The position numbers were made by a program, and so were the translations under genes. The notes beneath the pieces are model-generated. The model was given only the letters and a program-made list of their open reading frames with translations. It was not told the origin of the DNA and searched no databases. A stretch of 64,000 nucleotides of DNA from Nicotiana tabacum (Eukaryota; Streptophyta; Magnoliopsida; Solanales; Solanaceae): positions 65,753,190-65,817,189 of the forward strand of contig NC_134097.1 of assembly GCF_000715075.1 (NCBI RefSeq), read 5' to 3'. Positions 43,811-55,480 of the stretch are shown here, one piece after another (within the stretch, counting starts at the first letter, position 1; the number at the start of each line of letters is the position of its first letter).

Positions 43811-46033
43811 CCAAACAACTGACCTTTCCAGCCCCCCAAGAGCACTTAGGCAGAATTCCCCACTAATTCTGCCCATGATCTTCTTTAGTACCCCACTAGT
43901 GTATGTTTTCCTCCCATTATCCCTTGTCCCTTTTTTTTAAGTATAAATAGGTATGGGCTCATATTTCTTAATCCATTTTCTTTAAATCCTCCCCTACCAT
44001 TATGTTTTGCTCCCCATTAGCACTTAAACAATTCATTAGTTTAATGGTACTTTAGTACCCTACTGTCAGACCATTCAACTCAAACCAATTTCAAACCTTT
44101 TAAATCCTAAAATACCCTCCTAGAGTCCCTGAAATTACTGTCCTACCCCATCCCTTTCACTCTGTACCAAACCCTTCAGCTATAACCAGTTCAAACTATC
44201 AAATTCCTAATAACTGACTCCTAACTCAAACTGGACAGATTGCAAGACTTCAGATTTGAAAGACCAGTAGACCTCCTGACGACCAACTAGGCAGGTAATC
44301 GACAGCATGAATTGCAAGCAAAGGGAATCACACACTATAGAACAAGTTTTAATTCACAACAGTTTTGACTAAACCCAACTACTCTCAATATGAGACTGCA
44401 ATTAGAGATGAGGCAAAGTAAGTGTCATGAAAAGAAACCTGATTAATAGCACAAGTCTAGATTCAAACAATCATGAACCATTTCCTAAGCATTAGGTCTA
44501 TTGTACAGGCCAACATCACTGATTAAGGAATCACAATGACAAAGTAATTGGTAGCCTGAACTTAAACCAAACTAAACAGACACAAATTAGACCAGTTCTT
44601 GACAAATTCAACTCGCAAAGTGGCCCAGATTTGGACCTTGGACTACTGACCATAATTCAAATGGGAAATTCATGCCAATTTATAGAAGAGGAAGGGACAG
44701 GGCAAACAAATGGAACTGCAAGAGTGAACAATCAAAACTGGACGTAAAAGACTTACCCGAATCACAACTCGATAAAAAAACTCGAAGCTCTTCCCACTTT
44801 CAAGCCGAGACGGACTTTAACCATGTGTTTTAGAAGGAAAACAGCATGGCTAAAGTCAGTCTCTGGCCCAAAATTCATGGAACCAGGCCTGCCTAACTTC
44901 GATCTGGAATCCGAGCTACCCCACAATGATTTGAAAAGAGTCGATCAAGGATTCATAGTGAGGGGGTCCAGGAGATCACAGGGTGTGAGTTTGGTGGCAT
45001 TTGAACAGATTAGGGTTTGGTTCGATTAATTTGATCTAAGTTTCGAGGGGCTCAGGGGTGATTCGGAGAAAAATGAGCGTGGATTCGGAGAGGGGATGGT
45101 TTGGTGGTTTGCGGGTGTGATTTTCACGGCCATCGGAGCCGGTGACGTCGGGTTTTCAGGCGAAGGGAACGAGGGCGGCTATGGTTTTGGTTGGGTCGTT
45201 TGGTTTGTCTCTGAAAGAGACATAGGATGAAAATGAGGCAGGTGAAGGGGTTTGGGGGTGTTTTGATATATTGAAAATAAGTTGATTAATCTGGGCCGTT
45301 GGATGATGGGAACCAACGGTCCAGATTAATTTACTTAAGCCAAACGGGGTCGTTTAGTAGTGACGGGGTCGGGGCGGGTATAGGAACGGGTATGGGGAAT
45401 GGGTCAACATGGGTTATGGGAGGGGTGACCTGGACCGTTGATCATGTGAGATCAACGACCCAGATTGAGCGTGACAAAAACGACGTCGTTTGGATGGTCG
45501 TATTGCCAGCTTAATTGGACCGGGAAAAAGGGCATCGATTTGGGCCTGTGGAACTTGGCCTGGTCCGAGTTTCTTCTCATCATTTTTTTTCATTTTGTTT
45601 CTTTCCCTTTTAGACCAATTTTTTCCAAAACCTAAAAAATCCTAAATTAAATTCTAAAAACCAAATTAACTTAAATAACATTAGATTAAGTACAAAATCA
45701 CACAGTTAAACATAAAAATACAAAAATGCATATTTTTTATGATTTTCCAATTATTGCCGAATAATTTATGATTTAACCCTAATAATTATAAAATTGAATC
45801 CTAGACGTATTTTTTGTATTTTTCATTTTATATAAACCAATGATTAATTAATTCTAAAAATGCAAGATTAATTCCTAAATGCACATGTACCTACATTATT
45901 TTTTGTATTTTCCTTTGATTAAAATAAAATAAACATGCACAGACAAATACAAATAAATCACAAACAATACAAAACTATTTTATTTTTAATTTTCTGGGAG
46001 TAGTTTTCGTAGGGAAAAAATCACGTGCTCACA

Positions 46034-47977
46034 GGCACCGCACTTTAACTTTCGAATACACTAGGACTGTTGTTAGGAGTCACCCACTTTGACTTGGTCC
46101 CAAATATAATAAACTACAAGGCTTCGCTAGCACATGCCCACCCTCTCAAAGAAGCACCTAGCCGGATCACCTTCCTTGTAACTCACCTCTACACGAAGCA
46201 TAAATCCTAAGTCTTTCCAAAGCCTGAACATGTATTGATAAGGCCAATTATAGCACACATCCCTTAGATCCTTTGGTCGAATTATCATTGACGTTCTTTT
46301 TCCCTTAGTCGTAATAACTCATCAATATACTGATAACCAAAAACATTACAAGCAGACAACCATGTAGTCTAGTTCGTAGGCTGTGAGACTATCCCACTTA
46401 GCTTGAAGCTACTATTACATAACTCTGGAACCCACCAAGATCCTTTCTTCATCGTTGACCTGATCTTGCACAATTAACCCGACAAATTTCTCGAAATCCT
46501 TTTGTTAAACCTTATATGAATACTCTGAATTGCTAGACACATTTACATATCCGGCCTCTTACTAGATAGCCAGTAGAATTCCTTGTAGAAGTTTCGTCAA
46601 CACCACGTGGCCGCTAGCCTGCTCATAGGAGATATCCCACCTGTGGAAATTTAGGTGCCAATGTCGCTGCACTAGGTACAATTTCTACAAAATAAGTAAT
46701 CCATCATGAGCCCATGCTCATTCAACAACTGTACAAGTCCGTTCACTCCTCATGGACATCAACTAAAAGGTGCGACGGTACATTCCGATCCAAAGCCGTT
46801 TTGTACCCTTCTTCATACCAAGCAACTCTTCTCTGTCGTATCCAATCTCCCCCGTATAATAGGCAATATTCCAAATTAAGTCTGTAAGCCTAGTCATTAT
46901 CTACCATAAATCCCAAATCACTCTAAACGTTTCTCAAGGCATGTAGCTATTCTATCACATAGCCCACATGCTACTTTGTCGCTCTCCCACTTTGGCCAAA
47001 CCCTCTCCTTTAAGCAACTACTATACTTCTGCTTCTTACACCTAGCCTTCTAAAAATTTAACCACTGCGAGACACCTCCCACATGTCCTTTCCTCATCCT
47101 TCGCCGCCTAGTGGTTGCCTTAAATCAAAATCTATCTCTGTAGCACTTGAACCAATAGATCACTACTAACTTTAAACCTTTCCGAAGATCATCTTCCTCG
47201 AGCCCATCAACATTAAAAATATCATTAGATCATAAACCACTACACTTCGTGATCTCTGATAGCCGCTTCGCAGGAATTATTTTCACTACTCTGTCCCAAT
47301 GGCGAATTGAAGAAAACCATAACACCAGCGAACTTAATGTATTCAACAAGGATAATGACACCACATCACAGATGAAAATTCTACCATGCTCGAAAATACC
47401 AAGTCTAGTTACTTCATCAACCCAAACCTGAACATTTATAGTTTTATTGTCTTTCCTCCGCCACAAATAAAATAACGAATCTCTGAATCATGCACTGAGT
47501 AAACCTCCTTTAAAGTCATTCACTGCCCGACACATAGGCAAGTGTCTTGCCATTGCATCAATACTGTGCGATAAAAACTCATGAGCATCATAGCAACCTA
47601 TGCATAGCCTCAAAGCTCTGAGAAGTACAACTACTAAGCTGAAATGGTAGAATATCCTTCTGCAAGGCAAAGATAATAGCCCAATCAACTACGTGGGGAG
47701 AAACATCTCGCATCGCATCTGTCGTACCATTACAATTACTCAATTCTCGATCCATAGCAAGCACTTCACGTTGCATAAGATTGAATAGAAAGAAAATGAA
47801 GGAATAAACCTCAAAGTAATCAAAACGCACGATGAGGAATCAAGAAGGGAAGTGCTTCTAACAGCCTTGTTGCCTCTTGAAGATAAGTACAGATGTCTCC
47901 ACACTGATCTGCAAGACTCTACTAGACTTGCTCAAGACTCATGAGACCTAAGTGAACCTAGTTCTCTGATGCCATGT
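46034..47977 (-). mobile_element. Non-coding 5' internal region of element X
   Basis: It runs from the Ogre1 insertion to the X PBS. No gag, protease or RT motif is seen in any frame; two short minus-strand frames (47230-47466 and 47588-47830) show no known motif. Together with 22856-24653 the visible internal DNA of X is only about 3.7 kb, which points to a LARD-type element. The PBS (47964-47974, TGGCATCAGAG on the minus strand) matches initiator tRNA-Met type with one change. Confidence 0.7.
47964..47974 (-). promoter_or_regulatory. Primer binding site of element X
   Basis: Minus strand TGGCATCAGAG, three bases after the LTR end TGACA. One mismatch to the tRNA-iMet PBS TGGTATCAGAG. Confidence 0.75.
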
Positions 47978-48755
47978 TGTCACGACCGAAAATCAACTAA
48001 AGGTCGTGATGGCGCCAGATACCACTTTCAAGTAAGCCAACACTAAATAGTTAATTAAATTCTCATTTTAATATTATTGAAATCATAATTTTCCTCCAAT
48101 TTAATAGTAAAAAATGAACTTTACAGGATAAATAACAACGTTTTCCAATTTTAATAATGAATATCTCATAATCATTACAGAATCAGGTGTCACAAGCGCA
48201 TGAGCATTTACTAGAAAAATAATATAAAGTACACTAATTGTCCGTAATACAAATTTGGACAAAAAAGAAAGTAAAAGTACTCTAAGGAGACTCTGCTGAC
48301 TGTGGTTTGTCTCATAATATGTAGCTCACCTAAGTCCCCATATCAACCACATCACTGCGCCCACAAGGACTCTAGACGTACAGGTTCCTGTACAACAAAA
48401 TGTACATAAATTATAGTATGAGTACAAAAACAACACGACCCCACTATCTAGTCTAATCTCAAAGAAGTAGTGACGAGAGGTCGATTTCCACACTTTTAAT
48501 GACCAACAATAACATAATGATAATATGATGAATTATGGATTTTTATAAGGCGACAGTAAACTCAATAACATGGAGCAAGTAAATAATTCTTTTATGAATA
48601 GGAGATTTCCAAATCTATTTTAATCATTTAACAATTGATAACTCCGGCCAATGAGGCCACATAAATTATCAATGATTCCAAAACAAATAATTAAGTCATG
48701 CGCAAATCATGTCGAGGTCATACGACCCGATACAACAAACTATTAAATTGTGCAC
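47978..48755 (-). mobile_element. 5' LTR of element X, cut by Ogre2
   Basis: It begins (plus strand) TGTCACGACC next to the PBS. 48505-48755 matches 10195-10440 of the X 3' LTR at roughly 87 % by eye. It is cut at 48755/48756; TGCAC (48751-48755) would be the Ogre2 target-site duplication, whose other copy is outside the window. Confidence 0.8.
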
Positions 48756-51700
48756 TGTCGCACCTCCTTTTTACATACCCGAGAGGGTGCGTAGGGAGTT
48801 TTCTCTAATTAAAGGACAGTCGAAACGGGATTTGTTTGTTTGTTTTAGAGTCGCCACCTGGGAATTTTAAGGCGTCCCAAGTCACCGGTTTTAATCCCTG
48901 AATCGAGGAGAATATGACTCTGTCTATTTAACAGTCTGCGCACCAGAAATCCGGATAAGGAATTCTGTTAACCCGGGAGAAGGTGTTAGGCATTCCCGAG
49001 TTCCGTGGTTCTAGCACGGTCGCTCAACTGTTATATTCGGCTTGATTATTTTGATTTGTAAAATACATTTTTATTGCATGATTTTATTGTTACCGCTTCT
49101 ATTTAGATTTAAAGACCCTTCTTTGAATCGAATCACGTGTACGTGTATCCGTTTTATATATTATATATATTTTAACGTGAAAAATCATGTCACGCGTACG
49201 TATACACAATGATATGGATAATATAATAATTATTACTTTTTTTCGAAATTTTTTATTATAAAAAAAAAGACTAGTTCGAAATTGTGCTTAAAATAAAATT
49301 AAGAACGTTCGTCGCTCTTGTATAATTAAATATTGAACCGCACATCTCGAGTTATATGAAATTAATATTGATATTCTCCGAAGAGCCCCCTTTTTATTAA
49401 ATGTTCGTTCGAAGTTGCGCGAACGCATAATCCGAATTGCTTTTAGAAATATAATCAGGTTACGCGAACGCATCCCTAATCACGCAAAATATTCTTAATA
49501 GTAGTATAGATTTTCCATAAATTGTTGAATGTTGACCGCAAATTATATTTTTTGCGTAAGAATTATATTTCTCCAAGCCATTCAAATTTAAAAGGGTAAA
49601 AATAAACGTGAGATTAATAATACCATTTTTCCGTAAATACAATATATGCATACCCAAAAAGTGAATTGCATATAAAACTAGGAAAAAGAATTAATTTGAT
49701 AAACAAACAAATAGTTTTCGAAGAAATTATATCTCCTTCTCATCTACTTGTTTTTAGTCCAAAGTTATAATTATTCGGTTAATTTTTGATTACGAAGATT
49801 GAGTTTGAGATAAATAAACCAATTCTTATTCTCTGCCTATGCGAATATTTGCAAACACTAACTCTATATTTTGTAAAAAAAAATCATCGACATTATTTCA
49901 TACATTAAAAGAAATGAGTTGATTTAACTACGCCATTTGTTATTAATAAAGAGAATTAATCTAACAATTGATTTAACAAGACGACATCATCTAGCCTTAA
50001 ACAAAATTGGATATTTGACAAAATAAGCTAGTAATGTAATTTCTGAGTATTTCCGTACTATTCTTTACTTAGCTAACAATATCACAAGATTTAATTAATG
50101 GCCAACTTTCTGCAATGTTCCCTATCAATTCAAACAGTAAATGTCATCACTAGTCCTCAAAACATATAAGATTATCGTGGAATTTACTACTCCAAAAGGT
50201 TAATTAGTTAACAGTTTATCATGTCAAGTATAATATTATACTAACCAATTAAAACAAAACTGAAACTTAAACTAATAAAATTTAAATGAGTAGAAGACAT
50301 CCTTATAACCAAACTTCATTTACTTGCCATGTTGAAGCTTTTCATGACATGAATTTACAGATATGTACCTGATATTGGAAGCAAAAGAAAATGATGATGA
50401 GAATCAGCAGCAATAATAACAGTACAATAGCAACAACTGCCCAGCAACAGTAACAACCCAGTAACAGACCGGTGGAGTAGTAATCCCAAAAACAAAAGCT
50501 TTAAGCTTTAAATGAAACAACAACCATTAATACTAATTTCAAACAAAGAAAGAAAGCAGTAGATTTTTTTTAGTTTTATTTTTATTTTGAAAGCTTAAAT
50601 ATTTTTCGAAATTTTTCTCTCTTCTATTCTCTGTCCGTTTTTTTCTCTCTATCTGTGTGTGTATTTTTTCGTATCTCTCTCTATTTCTTCTCCCCATGTC
50701 TTGTGTTCAAGACTTCTTCTTATAACCCATCCCATAAACCTTTCAATTAATTAAAATCCATACCTTTTCTCTACCCAACCCATTATCTTTCCACTCATCC
50801 CCATTACATTAAATAAACATATTACACCACCCCATTATATTTTGTCCCCCATGCTTCATTTAAAATAATGCAAGATTCCTCCTTTAAATTAAATCTTGTC
50901 CCCCCTTTATATTAAACAACTATATCACAACCCACCACATTTTATTTTGTCCCCCATGCTTCATATAAATAATTATAAAATGTACAATTCCTAAACTACC
51001 CCTCTGACCCTATTGCAAATTACTATTTTACCCCCGAAAGTACTATAAATTACCAAACTACCCATCAGCTATAACACATCAATTAATCAAACTTAACCAA
51101 AATATAGACAATATGATCAATTTCTAACAATGTTCAAACAACAATATGAACACGGATGAACATCATAACAACAATATCACATGAACACGATTTTAACAAC
51201 ATTTCAACAACAAATCACATGAACACAAATTGAACAACAAAGAACAACTAAAATTTGATTGAACAATATTTTAGTAACAAAACCTATTTTCGGATTTAAA
51301 CAACAACAACAATCAAACAAGTACATTTAGATTAAATTCAATAATATTGAAATTAAAATCAACTCTAACAACATTACAACAAACAATTCTTATATTAAAC
51401 TTTAAACAAGATTATGAGAACAATTCAAGCAATAACCATAAATGGTAAACAAGAAATCAAACTATACAAAATTCGGATTCAAGATCATCCAAACAAAGTA
51501 TGAACATGAATGAATCTATTTTAACACAACAAACATGACGGATTAAACGATTAAATCAATATATTCCTTTAAAACAACTAAATTCTTTAAACAAATAACA
51601 AGATCGATGAAGAAACAATTATGAACTTAAACTTGAACTTAACAATATTAACAATTTCTAACAATACATAAACACATGAAACAAATTGAAGAAATATTTA

Positions 51701-53184
51701 ATTAAATTTCAATTTGTATCTAACAAACATCAAACTAACAAATATTCACTTAAACAATAATACAAACATGACATGAATATGAAAACAACTAATTAAACTT
51801 CCATTTTAAAATCTGAAAATTAATTTAACAAATAACACATGAACATGAACTAAAAATTAATTCAAACGATAAACAAAACAAACATTTGTTGATTTTAGAT
51901 TCGAAAATATCAAAACAAAATACGGACAAAATAAAACTCAAAAACTACTAACCGGATCGAAAGACGAACAACGACCAAACAAACAACGAACTTGACGATG
52001 TACTCACGACGTACAGGATCTTCACTTGACGAAAAACCCTCGACCTTTGCCGGACTTTAACCGGACTGCCTTGCATCGTCAACAACAGTACGAAGCGGCG
52101 AGCAGCAGCACGATGTCGAGAAGCAGAAGCAGCGGCGGAGGAAGGAGGAGCAGCGGAAGCGTCGATGGAGCAGCAGTAGCAGATGCGTGAGCGGACAACC
52201 ATGGCATCTTGGTTCGTTTTGTGTTGTTCCGGCGTGGCTGGGGGTCGTTCGGAGGTGGTGTTTGGACGGAAAAAAAAATCTAAGCAACCACAGCAGCAGC
52301 TCGACGTGCTCGGAAGGAGGAAAAGAAGCAGCATGGTCAGCCATGGACGTCGAGCTCAAGCTTGAGCTCGGCGAGCTTCGTCAATGTCGGATAGGACTAG
52401 GAATTTCGGACGAAGAAGAAGGAGATGAAGACGATGTAGCCATGGGTGGTCGGATTTAATGGAGGATCGCCGAAGAGGTTTTGGAGAGGAAGAAGATAGG
52501 GTGGCCATTGTTTGCTTTCTTGAAGCTTGAGGAAGAAGAAGAAGATAGGAGGGGGGGGATGGTTTAGAAATTTTTTTAGGGTTTTTGTCTTCTTCTTTTT
52601 TTTGTTTTGTTTTGTAAAATACAAGACAAAGGGATTTGGGTCTTTTGGGTTATGGACTGGGTTGACCCAGTTCGAAATGGACTGGGTCGTAGGGAAGATT
52701 GGACCATTTTTTGGGCCTATAGCTTGAAATTGAAGAAGAGGCCCAATTCCGACTTTCTTTATATTTTCGCTCTTTTTTCTTCTTTTATTTTTTCTAAAAC
52801 TAAATTATAAAAATACTTAAACTATTATTAAGAATTAAATTAAGTTATAAAAGCGCAAATTAACTCCCAATAACAATTAACGCACAATTAAGTAATAATT
52901 AAGCATAAAATTGTATATTTGGACATTAAATGCTAAAAATGCAAATGATGCCTATTTTTTGTAATTTTCGTTTTTTTGTAAACAAATTTAATTAGTAACA
53001 ATTATAGAATTAAATCCTACATCCAAATGCGACATATTTTTTTTTTATTTTAGCAAATAAACACGCACAGATAAATACAAATAATTATTCAAAATATCAC
53101 AAAATTGCACACCAAAGAAAAATCATTTTATTTTTGAATTTTTTGGGAGTAATTCTCATATTGGGCAAAAATCACGTGCTTACA
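48756..53184 (-). mobile_element. 3' LTR of Ogre2, 4429 bp
   Basis: Minus strand: starts TGTAAGCACGTG at 53184 and ends GGTGCGACA at 48756. TATA-like GGTTATAAGAAG at 50716-50730. The ends resemble the Ogre1 LTR and the middle has diverged. A GC-rich, GCAG-repeat-rich island lies at about 52080-52460. No gene is supported. Confidence 0.93.
50716..50730 (-). promoter_or_regulatory. TATA-like box in the Ogre2 LTR
   Basis: Minus strand ATGGGTTATAAGAAG, about 1970 bp from the LTR end, the same offset as the Ogre1 TATA box (about 2060). Confidence 0.6.
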
Positions 53185-53198
53185 GCTGCCCCTCTTTG
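53185..53198 (-). promoter_or_regulatory. Polypurine tract of Ogre2
   Basis: Minus strand CAAAGAGGGGCAGC directly before the 3' LTR, identical to Ogre1. Confidence 0.85.
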
Positions 53199-53317
53199 CC
53201 CGAAGACACGAAGGGTTTTCGTGCAAAGATAAAGCGAGCGATTTTTTGCCCATCCGAGTACTCCGTTGAAGCATTTTTTTTTTGAAAAAGATTTGACCGA
53301 ACCTTTGCTTCAAAGGT

Positions 53318-53364
53318 TTCCTACATATCCTGGGCTAAACAGGAATCAGGTCAATGTAGTTCGG
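53318..53364 (-). other. CTACG...CGTAG module, copy a (Ogre2)
   Basis: Minus strand GAACTACATTGACCTGATTC ... GGATATGTAGGAAACC. Confidence 0.65.
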
Positions 53365-53689
53365 AAACTTTGGTAGCTGGGACTACCGTTGGACTGCACT
53401 GTTACTGTTGTTGCATGCTATTACTACTGCTTACCGATCTCCTTGTTACACCATGCTTAAAAGAAAACAAGAAGTTAAGCTATACTGCAATTTTTTTTGT
53501 TGCCTTGCTTTCTTATCTGCTTGCATTTTTTCCGGTGCTTTTCTTCTTTTTGACACATGCACTTGAGTTTGTGCTGTGACCTCTTGTTGCAACCTTCTGC
53601 TTCCCGGTGCCGGGGAATTTTATTGTTTCCTGCTGGGGATTCCTATTTTAACCCTCTGTTTTATTGTCCTCTGACTTGATCTTGAAATG

Positions 53690-53970
53690 TATGCCTCTGT
53701 TGTATGGGCGGGCTCCCAACTTCAATACTTGAAAATTTAAAGACTGAAATGTATGCCTCTATTATCTGGGCGGGCTCCCAACTTCAAATAAACAACTTTT
53801 GAAATAAACGTCATTCCTTTCTTCAAGCGGGCTCCTGACTTCAACAACAACTTCTAAAATAAAATTTCTTTCCTCTCTTCAGGCGGGCTCCTGATTTCAA
53901 CAACAACTTTGAAAATAATCGCCATTACTCTTTTCAAGCGGGCTCCTGACTTCAACAACTTTTAAAATAA
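53690..53970. repeat. GCGGGCTCC repeat family in Ogre2, about 5 copies
   Basis: Copies of GCGGGCTCCTGACTTCAA and variants every ~55 bp. Same family as 29385-30425 in Ogre1. Confidence 0.85.
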
Positions 53971-53971
53971 A

Positions 53972-54875
53972 ATCCTATTCGAGGGCGGATGAACCCGAAA
54001 TATCCTATTCGAGGGCGGATGAACCCAACAATATCCTATTCGAGGGCGGATGAACCCAAAATATCCTATTCGAGGGCGGATGAACCCAAAATATCCTATT
54101 CAAGGGCGGATGAACCCAACAATATCCTATTCGAGGGCGGATGAACCCAAAATATCCTATTCGAGGGCGGATGAACCCATTATATCCTATTCGAGGGCGG
54201 ATGAACCCAAAATATCCTATTCGAGGGCGGATGAACCCAAAATATCCTATTCGAGGGCGGATGAACCCAACAATATCCTATTCGAGGGCGGATGAACCCA
54301 AAATATCCTATTCGAGGGCGGATGAACCCATTATATCCTATTCGAGGGCGGATGAACCCAAAAATATCCTATTCGAGGGCGGATGAACCCAACAATATCC
54401 TATTCGAGGGCGGATGAACCCAAAATATCCTATTCGAGGGCGGATGAACCCATTATATCCTATTCGAGGGCGGATGAACCCAAAAATATCCTATTCGAGG
54501 GCGGATGAACCCAAAATATCCTATTCGAGGGCGGATGAACCCAACAATATCCTATTCGAGGGCGGATGAACCCAAAATATCCTATTCGAGGGCGGATGAA
54601 CCCATAATATCCTATTCGAGGGCGGATGAACCCAATATATCCTATTCGAGGGCGGATGAACCCAATATATCCTATTTGAGGGCGGATGAACCCAAAATAT
54701 CCTATTCGAGGGCGGATGAACCCAGAATATCCTATTCGAGGGCGGATGAACCCATAATATCCTATTCGAGGGCGGATGAACCCAAAATATCCTATTCGAG
54801 GGCGGATGATCCCAAAATATCCTATTCGAGGGTGGATGAACCCAAATATCCTATTCGAGGGCGGATGATCCCATT
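53972..54875. repeat. 30/31-bp minisatellite in Ogre2, about 30 copies
   Basis: Near-identical units ATCCTATTCGAGGGCGGATG followed by AACCC and a 3-5-base variable spot (AAC, AAA, ATT, AAAA). The order of variants repeats every 4-5 units, a higher-order pattern. Long open frames across it result from the unit length being a multiple of three. Confidence 0.97.
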
Positions 54876-55019
54876 TTCAACATCTTGGAATTGTCTTACC
54901 TCCGACTGTTTTTCTCCAAATCTTGTTGTCTTGCTATCTCTTAAAACTTGAATTGATTTCCTCGTTCTTCCGAGAAAATTTTCGACCATGGTAGAAAATC
55001 TTCTGCCCCAGTTTTGATG

Positions 55020-55480
55020 CTTTTCCTTGTTCTCCAGGTGGACGCCTGACTTCTGATATTTCAACTGTTCTTTCTTGTTCTCCACGTGGACGCCTGACTG
55101 CTAATTCAATTCTTCATCCTTGTTCTCCAGGTGGACGCCTGATTGCTATTTCTTTTCTTCATCCTTGTTCTCCAGGTGGACGCCTGATTGCTGTTTCTTT
55201 CATTGCTCTTCCTTGTTCTCCAGGTGAACGCCTGATTTCTGATATTTCATTGCTCTTCCTTGTTCTCCAGGTGGATGCCTGATTACTAATACTTCAACTA
55301 CTCATCCTTGTTCTCCAGGTGGATGCCTGATTGCTGTTTCTTTCATTGCTCTTCCTTGTTCTCCAGGTGGACGCCTAATTGCTAATACTTCCATTACTCA
55401 TCCTTGTTCTCCAGGTGGACGCCTGACTTCTAATACTTCCGTTGCTCTTCCTTGTTCTCCAGGTGGACGCCTGATTGCTG
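55020..55480. repeat. ~44-bp minisatellite in Ogre2, about 10 copies
   Basis: Units contain TTGTTCTCCAGGTGGACGCC and TGATTGCT. The core TTCTCCAGG.GG...CCTGA is shared with the Ogre1 54-bp unit. Confidence 0.93.

Larger units (their letters stand above)
24654..46033 (-). mobile_element. Ogre1: complete Ogre/Tat-type LTR retrotransposon, 21.4 kb
   Basis: Long LTRs (24654-28944 and 41712-46033) flank a minus-strand internal region. Flanks GGCGC (24649-24653) and GGCAC (46034-46038) are a 5-bp duplication with one change. Order 5'-3' on the minus strand: 5' LTR, tRNA-Arg-type PBS, leader, ORF1, gag with zinc knuckle, protease, G-patch, intron, RT, RNase H, second archaeal-type RNase H, integrase, long 3' UTR with a 54-bp minisatellite, polypurine tract, 3' LTR. 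ORF1, the giant LTRs, the intron between protease and RT, and the dual RNase H are the known signature of Ogre. Stops and frameshifts disable it. Confidence 0.95.
41712..46033 (-). mobile_element. 5' LTR of Ogre1, 4322 bp
   Basis: A direct repeat of 24654-28944. The end next to the PBS reads GGTGTGACG, a one-base change from GGTGTGACA. TATA box at 43798-43810. It contains a second partial PBS (41805-41815) and a U5 hairpin (ACTTGGGA ... TCCCAAGT). Confidence 0.93.

Noticed and set aside
47230..47830. gag of element X in two short minus-strand frames
   Set aside because: Neither frame shows capsid, zinc-knuckle or other gag blocks, and they are in the leader region of a LARD-like element.
52057..52359. 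Small proteins in the Ogre2 LTR on either strand
   Set aside because: The GC-rich, GCAG-repeat composition opens several frames at once; none has a recognisable motif.
53972..54875. Regular ~30-bp repeats resembling a CRISPR array
   Set aside because: There are no unique spacers between repeats, the units are head-to-tail, and the context is a plant retrotransposon 3' UTR.
54050..54951. Long open frames encoding a repetitive ADEPKISYSR-type protein
   Set aside because: They arise because the minisatellite unit is 30 bp. They shift at every 31-bp unit and run antisense to the element.
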